Positions 1 to 8,684 of a stretch of 64,000 nucleotides of DNA are shown here, piece by piece. The first letter of the stretch is position 1, and every line of letters begins with the position of its first letter. A program made the position numbers and the translations under genes. The notes below the pieces were generated by a model. That model worked only from the letters and a program-made list of their open reading frames with translations. It made no database searches and had not been told where the DNA came from. The DNA lies in NCBI RefSeq assembly GCF_022788635.1, contig NZ_CP076024.1:682001-746000 (forward strand). Direction: 5' to 3'. The stretch comes from Methylobacter sp. S3L5C. GTDB taxonomy: Bacteria; Pseudomonadota; Gammaproteobacteria; Methylococcales; Methylomonadaceae.

Positions 1-457
1 ACACTGGCTGTTGCTGCACCACGACCGTGGTCGGCGGGTAAGCCTGCCTGGATGCTGCAGCGGAGTCCGCCATTGCGCCAACTGCCAGACCGGCAATACC
101 GGCCGCCGCGACCTGACCGGAACTATAGCCACTATTGCCATAATAAACAGTCGCCGGTGAGCGATAGCCATAGGGCACAGGAGCAGGATGATAGCCATAG
201 GCAGGTGAGTGACTCCAACTCGCAGAACCGCCATAAGCGCCAGTAGCAGAACCAGATCCGCCACTCCAACTCGCAGAGCCGCCCCGATAGCCGGATGCAG
301 AACCAGTGCCACCACTCCAACTAGCCGACCCGCCACGAGCGGTCGTAACTGATCCAGTGCCTCCGCCATAACTTCTGTAGGCTTGTGTTGGCATTGATAT
401 AACAGCCATACAAATAGCTGTAGTCAGAAGGCAGTAACCTTTATTTCGAATAATCAT
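1..457 (-). CDS. Gly/Ser-rich exported protein, C-terminus beyond the left edge
   Basis: This reading frame starts at the ATG at 457-455 and stays open for 152 codons to the window edge, so the 3' end is missing. An AGAGGTAAG ribosome-binding site lies just upstream. The N-terminus is a signal peptide (basic start, hydrophobic core, cleavage probably after MPTQA near residue 26). The mature part is low-complexity and Gly/Ser/Tyr-rich, with three spaced copies of GGSASWS at roughly residues 40-85. A Tyr/Pro-rich segment follows, then a short hydrophobic Gly/Ala stretch (AGIAGLAVGAMA) that may be a membrane-associating glycine-zipper-like segment. The function is unknown. Composition suggests a periplasmic or surface-associated structural protein. 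I cannot assign a family. Confidence 0.7.
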   Translation of the reverse strand, partial: MIIRNKGYCLLTTAICMAVISMPTQAYRSYGGGTGSVTTARGGSASWSGGTGSASGYRGGSASWSGGSGSATGAYGGSASWSHSPAYGYHPAPVPYGYRSPATVYYGNSGYSSGQVAAAGIAGLAVGAMADSAAASRQAYPPTTVVVQQQPV

Positions 458-750
458 AACGCTTACCTCTGCAAAATAACTTAACTAATATTAGCCAACG
501 ATTTATGGTCACCCTTCAACTATACCAAGGACAGGCTTCTTAATGAGGTTTTCTGAGGAATGAATATCTCTTACAATTTAATAACCGGCCTCATTATTAT
601 TGAGGCCACCAATCTATTAAGATATAAATCGTAGTGTTCGTAATGTAAAAATAATCAGCAGTTTAATTATATTTTAAAACAGGCAGACTATTTATAACCT
701 AACCGCTATCTTTACTTTCATTGGTATCTTCACAGCAATTATTAAAGCAT
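458..750. other. Intergenic region with one perfect hairpin
   Basis: AT-rich stretch between the Gly-rich gene and the outer-membrane protein gene. It contains a perfect 7-bp inverted repeat (GGCCTCA at 587-593, TGAGGCC at 601-607, 7-nt loop). Placed after the minus-strand operon ending at 751, it could be a weak terminator, but it lacks a clean T-tract. No coding capacity recognised. Confidence 0.4.
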
Positions 751-1689
751 CTAAAGCCCTTCACCCCATCGATATTGCCAGACAATCCCGATTATATCGA
801 AGTTACTACCAGTCCGTGAGTAAATGCCCGTACTACCATTCAGTTTGATGGAATTCTGCTTGGTGATCGGCAATGACAACGTACCACCAACACGCCAATT
901 CTGCTGCATATTGGCGTCCATTATATTATCTTGAATGGTACGGCCACCTGTGTAGTAATTGGCATCGAAAGCAGCCCAAATACCCATGCCGAAGTTATAA
1001 ATCAGATGCCCTTGCAGATTATAAATAGGCTTTTGCTCCAAGGTATTTTTCACAAATGGCTGGGTGTTATCGGTAAAAATGTACATCCCGGCAGCGAATT
1101 CAGTAATCAATGCTCCCCACGCTTTGGAAATACCGATCTCCGGCTTGATAGACCAGCGATTAGTGCCGATATTCACCAGTTTGCGCTGATCGTATTGACC
1201 TCCTGGTGCCGTTACGGCAAGGCTAATGCCAACAATAGTGTCCTGTTCATAGCTGGCAAACTCTTTCATCGACAGGGCGGGGGCTCCGTAAAGATTCACA
1301 TATAAACGCGCCATGGGATCGGCAAAACCAACAACATCTCGGCTCTTCTGTTGCCCTAACACCTCGGCTTGACCGGATAGCCAAGCCTCTGGAATAATAA
1401 TATCAACCTTGCCAGACTTTCCCCAAAAATCCAGTGAACGCACATAAGCAAAGACGGAGCTATGAGTTTCCAACTTGGCGTTAGTGATGGGCACAGTCGG
1501 GGCGAAGGCTATATTGCCTTTAATGTTGGTGTAGCCAGCGATCAGAAAGTTGAGACCAATGGGTATATTTGAATACGCTCGTGGATCCATATCTGTCGCA
1601 CTTACCGGCGAGCTTGTTATGCCCATAATCGCCAGAATAGTGGATCTGGCGAAATGAGAAAAAAAGCATTCGACTAAACGGCAAAACAT
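751..1689 (-). CDS. Putative MetA-pathway/phenol-degradation type outer-membrane protein
   Basis: A predicted outer-membrane beta-barrel of about 310 residues. It has an N-terminal signal region ending near SPVSA, then the opening typical of this family (ATDMDPRAYSNIPIG). Alternating hydrophobic/polar strands follow, and the protein ends with an aromatic-rich terminal strand (GIVWQYRW near the end). This pattern matches the 'transporter / MetA-pathway of phenol degradation' family, whose members are often annotated as porin-like but rarely have a proven substrate. The start is uncertain. I took the ATG at 1689; a TTG at 1707 is also in frame, and an ATG at 1711 lies in another frame, so the 5' end may have shifted. 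It lies 25 bp after the lipoprotein gene at 1715-2146 and is probably co-transcribed with it. Confidence 0.72.
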   Translation of the reverse strand: MFCRLVECFFSHFARSTILAIMGITSSPVSATDMDPRAYSNIPIGLNFLIAGYTNIKGNIAFAPTVPITNAKLETHSSVFAYVRSLDFWGKSGKVDIIIPEAWLSGQAEVLGQQKSRDVVGFADPMARLYVNLYGAPALSMKEFASYEQDTIVGISLAVTAPGGQYDQRKLVNIGTNRWSIKPEIGISKAWGALITEFAAGMYIFTDNTQPFVKNTLEQKPIYNLQGHLIYNFGMGIWAAFDANYYTGGRTIQDNIMDANMQQNWRVGGTLSLPITKQNSIKLNGSTGIYSRTGSNFDIIGIVWQYRWGEGL

Positions 1690-1714
1690 AACCAGTCTGT
1701 GCGGCAAACATTAA

Positions 1715-2146
1715 TCAATAATAATACCCGCCCATTCCATATCCAGGGCCCCACATACCCCAATTCATGTTGGCATCTTCATTCATTTCCGCTGCCGTGC
1801 GTTGATCCTGAGCAATATTTTTTTGGAGTTGCAATTGTTGAAAACTTTGATAATTGGCATCTTCACCTATATAGAGGCACTGACAATTTGTAGCGTCGGC
1901 GTATACGTAATAGTTTTTGCCGTCTTTTTCATGTGTTACTATTTTCTGTTGCGTCAATGTTTTTAAATGAGCCAGCTTTTCTGGACTATTCGCCAGTTGC
2001 ATTTTAAATCCGGCAGCGGCTAACAGCTGTTCTTTATCCTCAGCATTCTGCGCGTTTATCGCGGCACAGGAAATTAAAACGCTACTTAGTATGGCGATGC
2101 CAACGCCTTTTAATAGTCGTAACTTTATAGTTAAGTTGTTGTTCAT
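1715..2146 (-). CDS. Small lipoprotein of unknown function
   Basis: 143 residues with a type II signal peptide: a basic start, a hydrophobic run, then a lipobox ending in LISC near residue 27. The mature part is Gln/Asn/Ala-rich and contains a KNYYVYADATNCQCLYIG motif with a CxC pair, a helical Gln-rich stretch and a Gly/Tyr/Met-rich tail (GPGYGMGGYYY). I do not recognise a named domain. The tail resembles that of small envelope lipoproteins with disordered C-termini. It precedes the outer-membrane protein gene in the same direction with a 25-bp gap, which suggests one operon and an envelope role. Confidence 0.68.
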   Translation of the reverse strand: MNNNLTIKLRLLKGVGIAILSSVLISCAAINAQNAEDKEQLLAAAGFKMQLANSPEKLAHLKTLTQQKIVTHEKDGKNYYVYADATNCQCLYIGEDANYQSFQQLQLQKNIAQDQRTAAEMNEDANMNWGMWGPGYGMGGYYY

Positions 2147-2488
2147 AACATATTGCTCGTTGTTGATAGTTTAACAAAAATTTTATATTGAATAACGAAG
2201 GCAATTTTTTCAAAACATCAGCCTCCACTCCAAAATAACGCTATCTCTCACAATTATCCTATTACACATTTTCATACCAGCGGTATATTGGGCCATATAA
2301 AATAGCCATGATAAACAGATTTGCACAGAGAGCCCAGAGTATACTGGAAAGGTCTGGGGTTCACTATCTAAAGCACTCGCCAACAAAGTACCATTGCCTA
2401 AATCATCAGTACAGCCAGTCTGACGAAATGCAATGGCAAGAATTCAACAAAGGAACACAACACCCTCTGTAAGCAGGTAATGCGTGCG
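2147..2488. other. Intergenic, no feature recognised
   Basis: About 340 bp between two minus-strand lipoprotein genes. It is AT-rich near 2150-2300 and probably carries the promoter of the 143-aa lipoprotein gene. I see no RNA gene, repeat or protein remnant in it. Confidence 0.35.
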
Positions 2489-2905
2489 TTATTGACCACC
2501 TTCCAGAACGCGTGCAGTCTGTCCAAAGGCATTACAATTATCGGGATCACGGCACATCGTTTCATAAACCGCCTGTTTGCCACAACCTCTAACGCCAATG
2601 GTATATTCGGTCCATTCATAGCCATCGCCGCCCCTCATCCCTACACCCAAACCATTTATGTAGGTAACTTTTTGTGAAAGTACTGTTCCTGTGGCCTGAG
2701 GGCAATTCAGTTCAAACTGTCCTCTAGTTAGTGCAGTTTTTACAGCGGATGGGGAATTTTGCGCGAGAAACTGAGCCTCGGTCGCACAGGCACTGATAAT
2801 CAATGGCAGCACCAGCGCAGCGCAGCCGGTTCGGAAAGAGTGACTTACGCAAAACTGTATTTGTATTTGACTGTTAATGGTATTAAGTTTTCCTGAATTT
2901 TTCAT
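2489..2905 (-). CDS. Exported lipoprotein, unknown function
   Basis: The frame could begin at 2992, but the ATG at 2905 is preceded by a good AGGAGA site at the right distance, so I take MKNSGKLN as the start (138 residues). The long N-region is followed by a hydrophobic stretch and a lipobox (LIISAC, Cys near residue 39). The mature part has four further Cys residues (NCPQATG, GVRGCGKQ, ETMCRDPDNC) that could form two disulphides, and an aromatic patch (GYEWTEYTIGVRGCGK). Similar small 'cysteine-rich lipoproteins' occur in proteobacterial envelopes, but I cannot name a domain. Downstream on the minus strand is the 143-aa lipoprotein gene, about 340 bp away. Confidence 0.6.
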   Translation of the reverse strand: MKNSGKLNTINSQIQIQFCVSHSFRTGCAALVLPLIISACATEAQFLAQNSPSAVKTALTRGQFELNCPQATGTVLSQKVTYINGLGVGMRGGDGYEWTEYTIGVRGCGKQAVYETMCRDPDNCNAFGQTARVLEGGQ

Positions 2906-3011
2906 GGTTTTTCTCCTAATATATAGATTAGCCGCCACTTTCGACATCATCATCCGACGGCGATTAAAGTTTTCTAACTCCAGCCAGCCCAATTAACATG
3001 GCTTTTTAAAT

Positions 3012-3647
3012 CTACTCGCTGGTTTTATTGTTGCGCTGGGCCTCTTCCAACTTCTTGATATCTGCGGGCGACAATTGTGGCCGATTCACCTTGATTGTCA
3101 ATTTATTGAGCTTGGCGGTGAGCGGGAACGGCGGCTTGTAGTCGGTATCATTCACGCCGGTCAGCGTGTCGGAACCGATGTCGAAGCTCTCGTCCCATTG
3201 CAGGATCATGGGCAGCGTATGAGGCATGGTAAGTGTTTGAACTTCTTTGCCATCAACCTTGAGCGTACCGGTGCCGGAACGACCAAGACCGCTCATGTTA
3301 TTGAAGGCAAGCGTACCTACGCCAAGACCGTCATATTTGAAATCAAACTCCAGGATATGTTTGCCGGGCGCAAGCGCGTCCTGACCTTGCCACTTGAGGC
3401 GATTCAGGTCAATCAGGTTCCAGAGAAATACCTGTTTACCCTTGAGCAGGTAAAAACCATAGCCGGCGAAGCGGCCGCCCGAGGTCAGGATCATGCCTTC
3501 CGCACCACCTTCGGGAACCGTGATGTCGGCGGTATCGGCGGTAATGGTATAGGTAGTTTTTGTTTCATTATTTTTCCCCTTTGATCCATTGAATTGTGGA
3601 TTAGTATCATCTGGCAATAGGTGAGTTAATAATATTGCCAATAACAT
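3012..3647 (-). pseudogene. Arylsulfatase C-terminal remnant
   Basis: The 211-residue frame matches only the C-terminal beta-rich domain of large AtsA-type arylsulfatases: GGRFAGYGFYLLKGK, then LDFKYDGLGVG-like and LQWDESFDIG-like blocks, ending with a QRNNK tail. The catalytic N-terminal half is absent, including the formylglycine CxAxR motif and the metal-binding DD. There is no signal peptide or convincing ribosome-binding site. It is most simply the 3' end of a gene whose first 500 or so codons were deleted. The complete arylsulfatase at 28261-29907 lacks this C-terminal extension, so the remnant comes from a different subfamily. A decayed DUF1254/DUF1214 gene lies just upstream; such genes are often neighbours of arylsulfatase genes. 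Confidence 0.75.
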
Positions 3648-3719
3648 AAGGCCGTTTGATTGTGCTTTTCAGCCTGCTTGCTGCCAAATGAAATGAACTG
3701 ACAGCAAAGCGGTTAATCA

Positions 3720-4115
3720 GGTCAGAGTTTTATAACCTTCTGCGTTATTCGTCGTCGCTGACCAAAAATCATCTAACGGCTGCAGCTCTTCCTTATTAAA
3801 ATGTAGCACATATTTTTCATCACCAGTTCATGGACTTGCTTTTCACCACGCAGGCAAGAATTTACAATATCTTTTCATCAACTCCGAACTATCGCAGGCC
3901 AATTTATCAAGGGCCTTTCCAGCAAAAAGGCCTCAGTTTGTCATAATAAAAAATATTGCTCGGTACAATACCGATCTTTTTGAGTTGAGCCACCAGAGAC
4001 CAGTCTGTAATGTGCGGTGGATTTGCTTTCATTACTTCGGTGGCTTAATTAAAACAGGGGCCGGCAGACATTTGGTTAACCTGATCCAGCGGTAAAGCCA
4101 TTTGGGCAATAGGTC
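3720..4115 (-). pseudogene. Decayed DUF1254/DUF1214 protein gene
   Basis: Reading the minus strand across this gene-free stretch gives recognisable pieces of a DUF1254/DUF1214 protein in the right order but in broken frames. The first is MALPLDQVNQMSAG, then (after an in-frame TAA) MKANPPHITDWSLVAQLKK and GIVPSNIFYYDKL, then a TGA. After a frame change comes KYVLHFNKEELQPLDDFWS, the conserved DUF1214 core, near 3740-3800. At least two stops and one frame change separate the pieces, so it cannot be translated. Together with the arylsulfatase remnant next door it marks a dead accessory cluster. Identification is by remembered family motifs; no search was run. Confidence 0.7.
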
Positions 4116-4352
4116 TGTGTGCAACCAATAAACTGGACTTGCGGCTTAGGTGCATTAATGCACTGGACTGCCATCATTTCCATCGCACGTTGTTTTAAAC
4201 ATCTACAGATAATAACCCTTAATTTCTTGAAGGAATAGTATCTGTTGACATCGAAATTATTTATCTGAGAGTCTATAGTTTAGATGCTATTTTTTTATTT
4301 TTATTGTCCCATTAAGTCAAGTCCCTCGCAACCAATCCTGCATCCCGGCCAA

Positions 4353-5114
4353 CTATTTCCCGATTAACGAAAGGGATTTTTGAAGCGGGGCACTCGAAGC
4401 CTTGATAATTCCTTCCAGTGGTTGATTTAATTCAAGGATAAGAAAAATTGCGCCCGTCATCGATAGAGCACAGATGAACAACGCCGACTTTGCTGTCAGA
4501 TTTCGAGGAGCCAACAAACCAAATTGAGCGAACAGAACGGTCAGCCAGAAGGTCAGCACTACAAGAAATATCACCGGCAAGTTAGTCTGTGACTGTTCGA
4601 TTAACATCCATCTTGATTGCATCATGTCCGCACTTATTTGCAGTGCCTGAGTTTGAAGATATTTTTGCGAGTCGTTCTGCGGCGAAAGCTTACGAATCTT
4701 GCTGTAAACTTCGGCCATTCCAGTGGCCGTTTCCATCTTCGTCAAATCGACTCCTTGTGTACTTTCGTCAGGCCAAATGCGTTCGATTGCCGAAGCGGTC
4801 GCCTGACGAACAAGCTCCTGCGCTTCTTTCGCTTCCGGTCCATAGTTGGACAAGTAATAGCCGAGCGTGATGATTTTCGCACCTGATTGGGTAATACCTG
4901 ACGTTGTATTATCGTAGTTGCCTTTCGCTGATGTCACCAACAGACCAATAATCAAAGCGATCAGCGTGGCCATCATACCAGCCGACGTCTTCAAAATATC
5001 CTTGGAGTCTGCTTGTGTGTGATGATCAGGTAAAACCAACCGGAGGTACGAACCCAATGCCATTCCAAAAAGCATACAGACAAAAATAACGAAAGCAGCT
5101 AACGGAGCAGACAT
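4353..5114 (-). CDS. DUF4239-type (bestrophin-like) membrane protein
   Basis: 253 residues with two N-terminal membrane helices (about residues 4-26 and 43-63), a soluble helical middle with the GITQSGAKIITLGYYLSNYG segment, and two C-terminal helices (about 178-200 and 207-228). This layout and the conserved LIALIIGLLVTSAKGNYD segment fit the DUF4239 / bestrophin-like family of inner-membrane proteins of unproven function. A very good GAGGAGG ribosome-binding site precedes the ATG at 5114. It stands alone, with 280 bp of AT-rich DNA upstream that probably holds its promoter. The gene is intact. Confidence 0.72.
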   Translation of the reverse strand: MSAPLAAFVIFVCMLFGMALGSYLRLVLPDHHTQADSKDILKTSAGMMATLIALIIGLLVTSAKGNYDNTTSGITQSGAKIITLGYYLSNYGPEAKEAQELVRQATASAIERIWPDESTQGVDLTKMETATGMAEVYSKIRKLSPQNDSQKYLQTQALQISADMMQSRWMLIEQSQTNLPVIFLVVLTFWLTVLFAQFGLLAPRNLTAKSALFICALSMTGAIFLILELNQPLEGIIKASSAPLQKSLSLIGK

Positions 5115-5393
5115 TAGTTAACCTCCTCTACCATCACCGAATCTATCATTAAACAAAAAATAATATTTCATTTTTTTACCTGTTAATTTATTAATACTTC
5201 GGACATTTTTTGTAACTATTTGACTTTAAAGGATTTAAAAAACCCACTCAAAAAATTAAATCTTTTATTTTCCAAACACTTATCTTTCTACTGACTTTCG
5301 TTTGATAAAAACTATCCGAAGTCTTGATTTATGCCCTTTACACCATAGCTGTATTTAGAAAATACAGCCTGATAATTGGCTAATAAAAGCAAT

Positions 5394-6431
5394 CTATTTA
5401 AGAGACTTACGCAAATTTTTCAGTAACTTGCTGATTTCACTTTGCGCCATACTATTACCTATAAAATGTTTTAAAACGCTACCAAATCCAGTAACTTGAT
5501 CGGTAAAGTTTCGATTTTCATAGAAAACCAAGGAACCACTGCGATACGGTAAGCAAACAACAACGAGCTGATTGGAATTAAAAGAATGTCCGGCATAAAA
5601 TTGCCGGGTAAGAATCAAATCGCCACCACGCTCACTCAACATGACACGGTGAACAAGAATAGCCGTAGGACTACCTTGGACCTCCCGATTACTCCAGAAA
5701 AATGTTTCTCCGACGCCCATTGGGAAAGCAACCGGATAGTTCAGCCAAGCCTTAAATAACTCGGGAAAATAATGCGCCAGCACTTTACTTTCCAGCGCCG
5801 CTGTCTGTAACTCTGCTCCCGGATTAGCTTCTACTCCATCACCACGATCATAAGTTGCAACGCCCTTCAAGCCTGTCTTGCGATAAGACTGCAAACGCTG
5901 CCATAAAATCTTTCTATAAACTTCGGAAGCCGCATCAGGTAATGCCGTATTGATAGCCCGTATAATCCGATATTCTTGGGTGCTCAAATTAAATTGACTG
6001 CCTGGCGTTGCCGCCAAAAAATCTTCAGCGTCATCACTTCCAGCCCGGAAAGCAAAACCTTTAAACGCATCCTGCGTAGTCTGTAACGGAATGACATCCC
6101 CAGCAATAACGGCAGTATCCATGGATTGTAAATCTTCTCTCTTGATCAACTCAATAATTTTGGAGGGCTCTACCGGCAAATACATTGCAGCACCTGTAGT
6201 TAACTCATTTCCCCTACTTCCTGCAACATTGAAAAAAACAATTTCCCCTTTATCCAGTCTCGCAAGATCTTGTTGCTTAATTCCTAGTTGCTGAATCAAC
6301 GCCATAGAATCCGGCATATTTGCAGAAAATACTGTCGAAACCATGCTTAATTCCAGAACGGTTAACAACAGGTACCAGAATTTTTTTTCCTTTAAAAAAC
6401 CATTTTCTATGGTCTTAATTTGCTTGGACAT
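5394..6431 (-). CDS. Exported 345-aa protein of unknown function, paralogue 1
   Basis: 345 residues. A hydrophobic segment (about 18-37, ending near VFSA) after a long charged N-region fits a signal peptide or membrane anchor. The mature protein contains LIQQLGIKQQDLARLDKGEIVFFNV, a KGFAF-ATPGSQFNLSTQE block, and YRKILWQRLQSYRKTGLKG followed by YDRG. An aromatic C-terminal half follows (LTRQFYAGHSFNSNQL, VFYENRNFTDQVTGFGS). The gene at 10513-11550 encodes a protein of the same length that is alignable throughout, so this is a duplicated family. I recognise no named domain. The second half, with its RQFYAGHS and lipid-like aromatic strands, loosely recalls a START-like or helix-grip fold, but that is speculation. 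It is probably periplasmic. Confidence 0.68.
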   Translation of the reverse strand: MSKQIKTIENGFLKEKKFWYLLLTVLELSMVSTVFSANMPDSMALIQQLGIKQQDLARLDKGEIVFFNVAGSRGNELTTGAAMYLPVEPSKIIELIKREDLQSMDTAVIAGDVIPLQTTQDAFKGFAFRAGSDDAEDFLAATPGSQFNLSTQEYRIIRAINTALPDAASEVYRKILWQRLQSYRKTGLKGVATYDRGDGVEANPGAELQTAALESKVLAHYFPELFKAWLNYPVAFPMGVGETFFWSNREVQGSPTAILVHRVMLSERGGDLILTRQFYAGHSFNSNQLVVVCLPYRSGSLVFYENRNFTDQVTGFGSVLKHFIGNSMAQSEISKLLKNLRKSLK

Positions 6432-6744
6432 ACCTTATACCTGCCTATAAAAAACAAATAATAATCCAAAGTCTCACCATTTACATCTGCTTTATTTTAA
6501 AACTTTCCTCCAATAACCCGATTTAAGCCTAATGGATGTCGTTTGGAATAATAATCGAAACCGTTTATATCGGAATCGCTACAAAAATTTCTCGTCACAT
6601 TAATACAGCAATGGCGTCATAATATCCACAATTAGATAGCCCCTTCTGTATTAAATTTCTTGATTAGCAAGGTACTTCAGCCAAGTTTAATCATTGTGCA
6701 AAAAGTTGGAGTATACTGAATCAGATCAACTAAAAGAGAGGGGA

Positions 6745-7004
6745 TAGTCGGCGGTCGAAAACCTAAAGATATGCCGGGATTTCTTTGGATTAATACGATA
6801 TTAGGTAATCTAAAAACCAGCCTGGGTGATGCTTGTCATGCCTTTGGTTTCGCAAAATACACCTCGCGCTATTTGGCAGCATTTGCCTATCGCTTCAATC
6901 GCCGCGTCCAACTCGATAAGCTTCCATCGCGTCTTCTTGTCGCAGCTATTGCCATTGGGCCTCGTTCAGAGGTATGGCTTCGGTCGGCTGAAGCACCTTG
7001 CTAA
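6745..7004 (+). pseudogene. IS1595-family transposase, C-terminal remnant
   Basis: The plus strand encodes the final 80 or so residues of an IS1595-type transposase: VGGRKPKDMPGFLWINT, then NTILGNLKTSLGDACHAF, FAKYTSRYLAAFAYRFNRR, and a terminal LRSAE-C pattern. These are the conserved HxxY/HAF...YLAEFxYRFNRR end of the ISXO2-like domain. Nothing upstream continues the frame and I see no terminal inverted repeats, so it is a dead fragment. It lies between the first 345-aa paralogue and the DUF2156 gene, where it probably marks an old insertion or recombination event. Confidence 0.72.
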
Positions 7005-7228
7005 TCAGGTTAAATTTTGTGGATAAAACAAACCAGCTGTTTATAGATTCTCATGTGCTTTCTCGTCTTTGGCCGGATTGAAAAAAGCCTGAAACTACAT
7101 CAGCCAGCCCTCTTCAAAGCCGATCATTATTGATTGAACTTAATTGGTTGAATGTAAGAATTGACTCACAAAATAAGGGAGATATAATCGGCAAAAATAT
7201 AGCCAGATATTGGGTGTAAAAGAATCTT

Positions 7229-8233
7229 ATGCAAACATTATTAGAAAACAAAAAGCAACTTTTTGATCGCAATTCCTTGGTAAACCTGGTGCGTAAATGG
7301 GGTGATGTCAATACTGAAGGTATATTATCCCCCACATGCCAATTTTTTTCCGACCCACGCATCGAAGGTTTTATTGGCTATCGTATCGAAGCCGGTAACG
7401 CAGTAGTTTTTGGTGATCCAGTATGCGCCGCAGCAGATAAACAAGCACTAGCCAAAACATTTCAACAGTACTGCCGAAACCAGAAAATAGGTGTTGTTTA
7501 CATCATTGTATCAGAAGAATTTGCCAACTGGGCCGCACAAAATCTCGGTTCGGTTCTGATTGAATTTGGAGAAAAGTTTGTATTAAATCCCCTTAGCAAC
7601 CCCATTGACCACAAAGGCTCAAAAGCGGGGTTTGTCCGCAACAGAGTGAAGCGTGCCCGACTGGAAGGGGCTTTGGTACACGAATACACTGGAGATAATC
7701 CTGACATTGAAAAAGCGTTACAAGAAGTCGCAATAACATGGCAAAAGGAACGCCACGGACCGCAAGTCTTTTTAGCTGATTTTACTTTGTTTAATGATCG
7801 TATGGGTAAACGCTGGTTCTATGCTGAACAAGAAGAAAAAATAGTTGGCATTATAATACTTAGCGAACTCCAATCGTATAATGGATGGCTTCTAAACAGT
7901 GTCCTGATAACCAAAGACGCCCCCCATGGTATTTCAGAATTATTAGTCATCTCTATGCTACAAATTTTAGCACAAGAGAATTGTCAATACGTTTCTATGG
8001 GTCCGTGCCCCGGGAACCAACTAGGAGAAATCATCGGACTGAATGAATTTTCCAAAACAGTTGCACGTTGGGTCTATCAATTGGCAAAGAAAGTTTTTCA
8101 TCTCGGTGGCCGTGAAGCCTTCTGGAAAAAATTCGAGCCGACAATTTACCCCTCATATTTGTTGTTTCCTGAAAAAAACTTATCCTATTCAAGTATAAAA
8201 TCTCTTCTTAAAGCCCTAAATGCCCACGTTTAA
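7229..8233 (+). CDS. DUF2156 (MprF C-terminal type) acyl/aminoacyl transferase-like protein
   Basis: 334 residues, soluble, matching the C-terminal LPG-synthase-type double GNAT domain (DUF2156) of MprF. In MprF this domain transfers lysine or alanine from aminoacyl-tRNA to phosphatidylglycerol. Family features visible are the opening LVRKWGDVNTEGILS, FIGYRIEAGNAVVFGDPVCA, the RNRVKRAR-like block in the middle, the SMGPCP motif, and KKFEPTIYPSYLLFP at the end. The flippase membrane half of full MprF is missing, so on its own it is a cytoplasmic stand-alone transferase whose substrate is not shown by the sequence. It is transcribed from the plus strand between minus-strand genes. Confidence 0.75.
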   Translation: MQTLLENKKQLFDRNSLVNLVRKWGDVNTEGILSPTCQFFSDPRIEGFIGYRIEAGNAVVFGDPVCAAADKQALAKTFQQYCRNQKIGVVYIIVSEEFANWAAQNLGSVLIEFGEKFVLNPLSNPIDHKGSKAGFVRNRVKRARLEGALVHEYTGDNPDIEKALQEVAITWQKERHGPQVFLADFTLFNDRMGKRWFYAEQEEKIVGIIILSELQSYNGWLLNSVLITKDAPHGISELLVISMLQILAQENCQYVSMGPCPGNQLGEIIGLNEFSKTVARWVYQLAKKVFHLGGREAFWKKFEPTIYPSYLLFPEKNLSYSSIKSLLKALNAHV

Positions 8234-8684
8234 AAACTCGGCATCTCCAATCCTGCTTTAAAATCCAGGATATTTACAAAAAATCTGGAAAGTTGCACAA
8301 CAAAAAATCAATACTTAACAAGATTTGCAATTGGCTACAACGTTTAATTTCTCTGCATTATCGCGTAACATCAGCTACCAGTTCTTATGAGTAATTTTTG
8401 TTTTTTTCCTTAAGCTACTGATGACACAAAAGTATTAAATCTGGTTTTTATCAAAAAGTTTATTTTAACGTTGAACTTTATTAAACCTTAAACATCTTAA
8501 TGTTTTTGTATGCGTTATTCTGGAAGCTCAATTCTGCTTTATTCTAATAATTGAATATTTGCTGAAATTGTGACGATTCAATAGTCATTTTGTACTTATT
8601 TTTTTTATCTTTTTTTATAACCGCTGGAGAACTAACAAAAAATCTCGGCGATGCGTCTTCACCATGTTTTATTGGATCTTATAA
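8234..8684. other. AT-rich intergenic region
   Basis: 450 bp of strongly AT-rich DNA (many T-tracts, such as near 8395-8410 and 8595-8620) between two plus-strand genes. It probably carries the promoter of the hydrolase gene at 8685. I find no coding remnant or structured RNA that I can name. Confidence 0.35.

Noticed and set aside
1520-1711. A 63-codon minus-strand frame from the ATG at 1711
   Set aside because: It overlaps the outer-membrane protein gene in another frame. Its ATG raised the possibility of a frameshifted start, but the protein is not signal-like past residue 25, so I did not call it.
2398-2677. Short frames on both strands around the 2489-2905 lipoprotein
   Set aside because: They overlap the supported gene in other frames and show no protein-like features.
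7114-7362. An 82-codon minus-strand frame overlapping the start of the DUF2156 gene
   Set aside because: No ribosome-binding site; it overlaps a good gene on the opposite strand.
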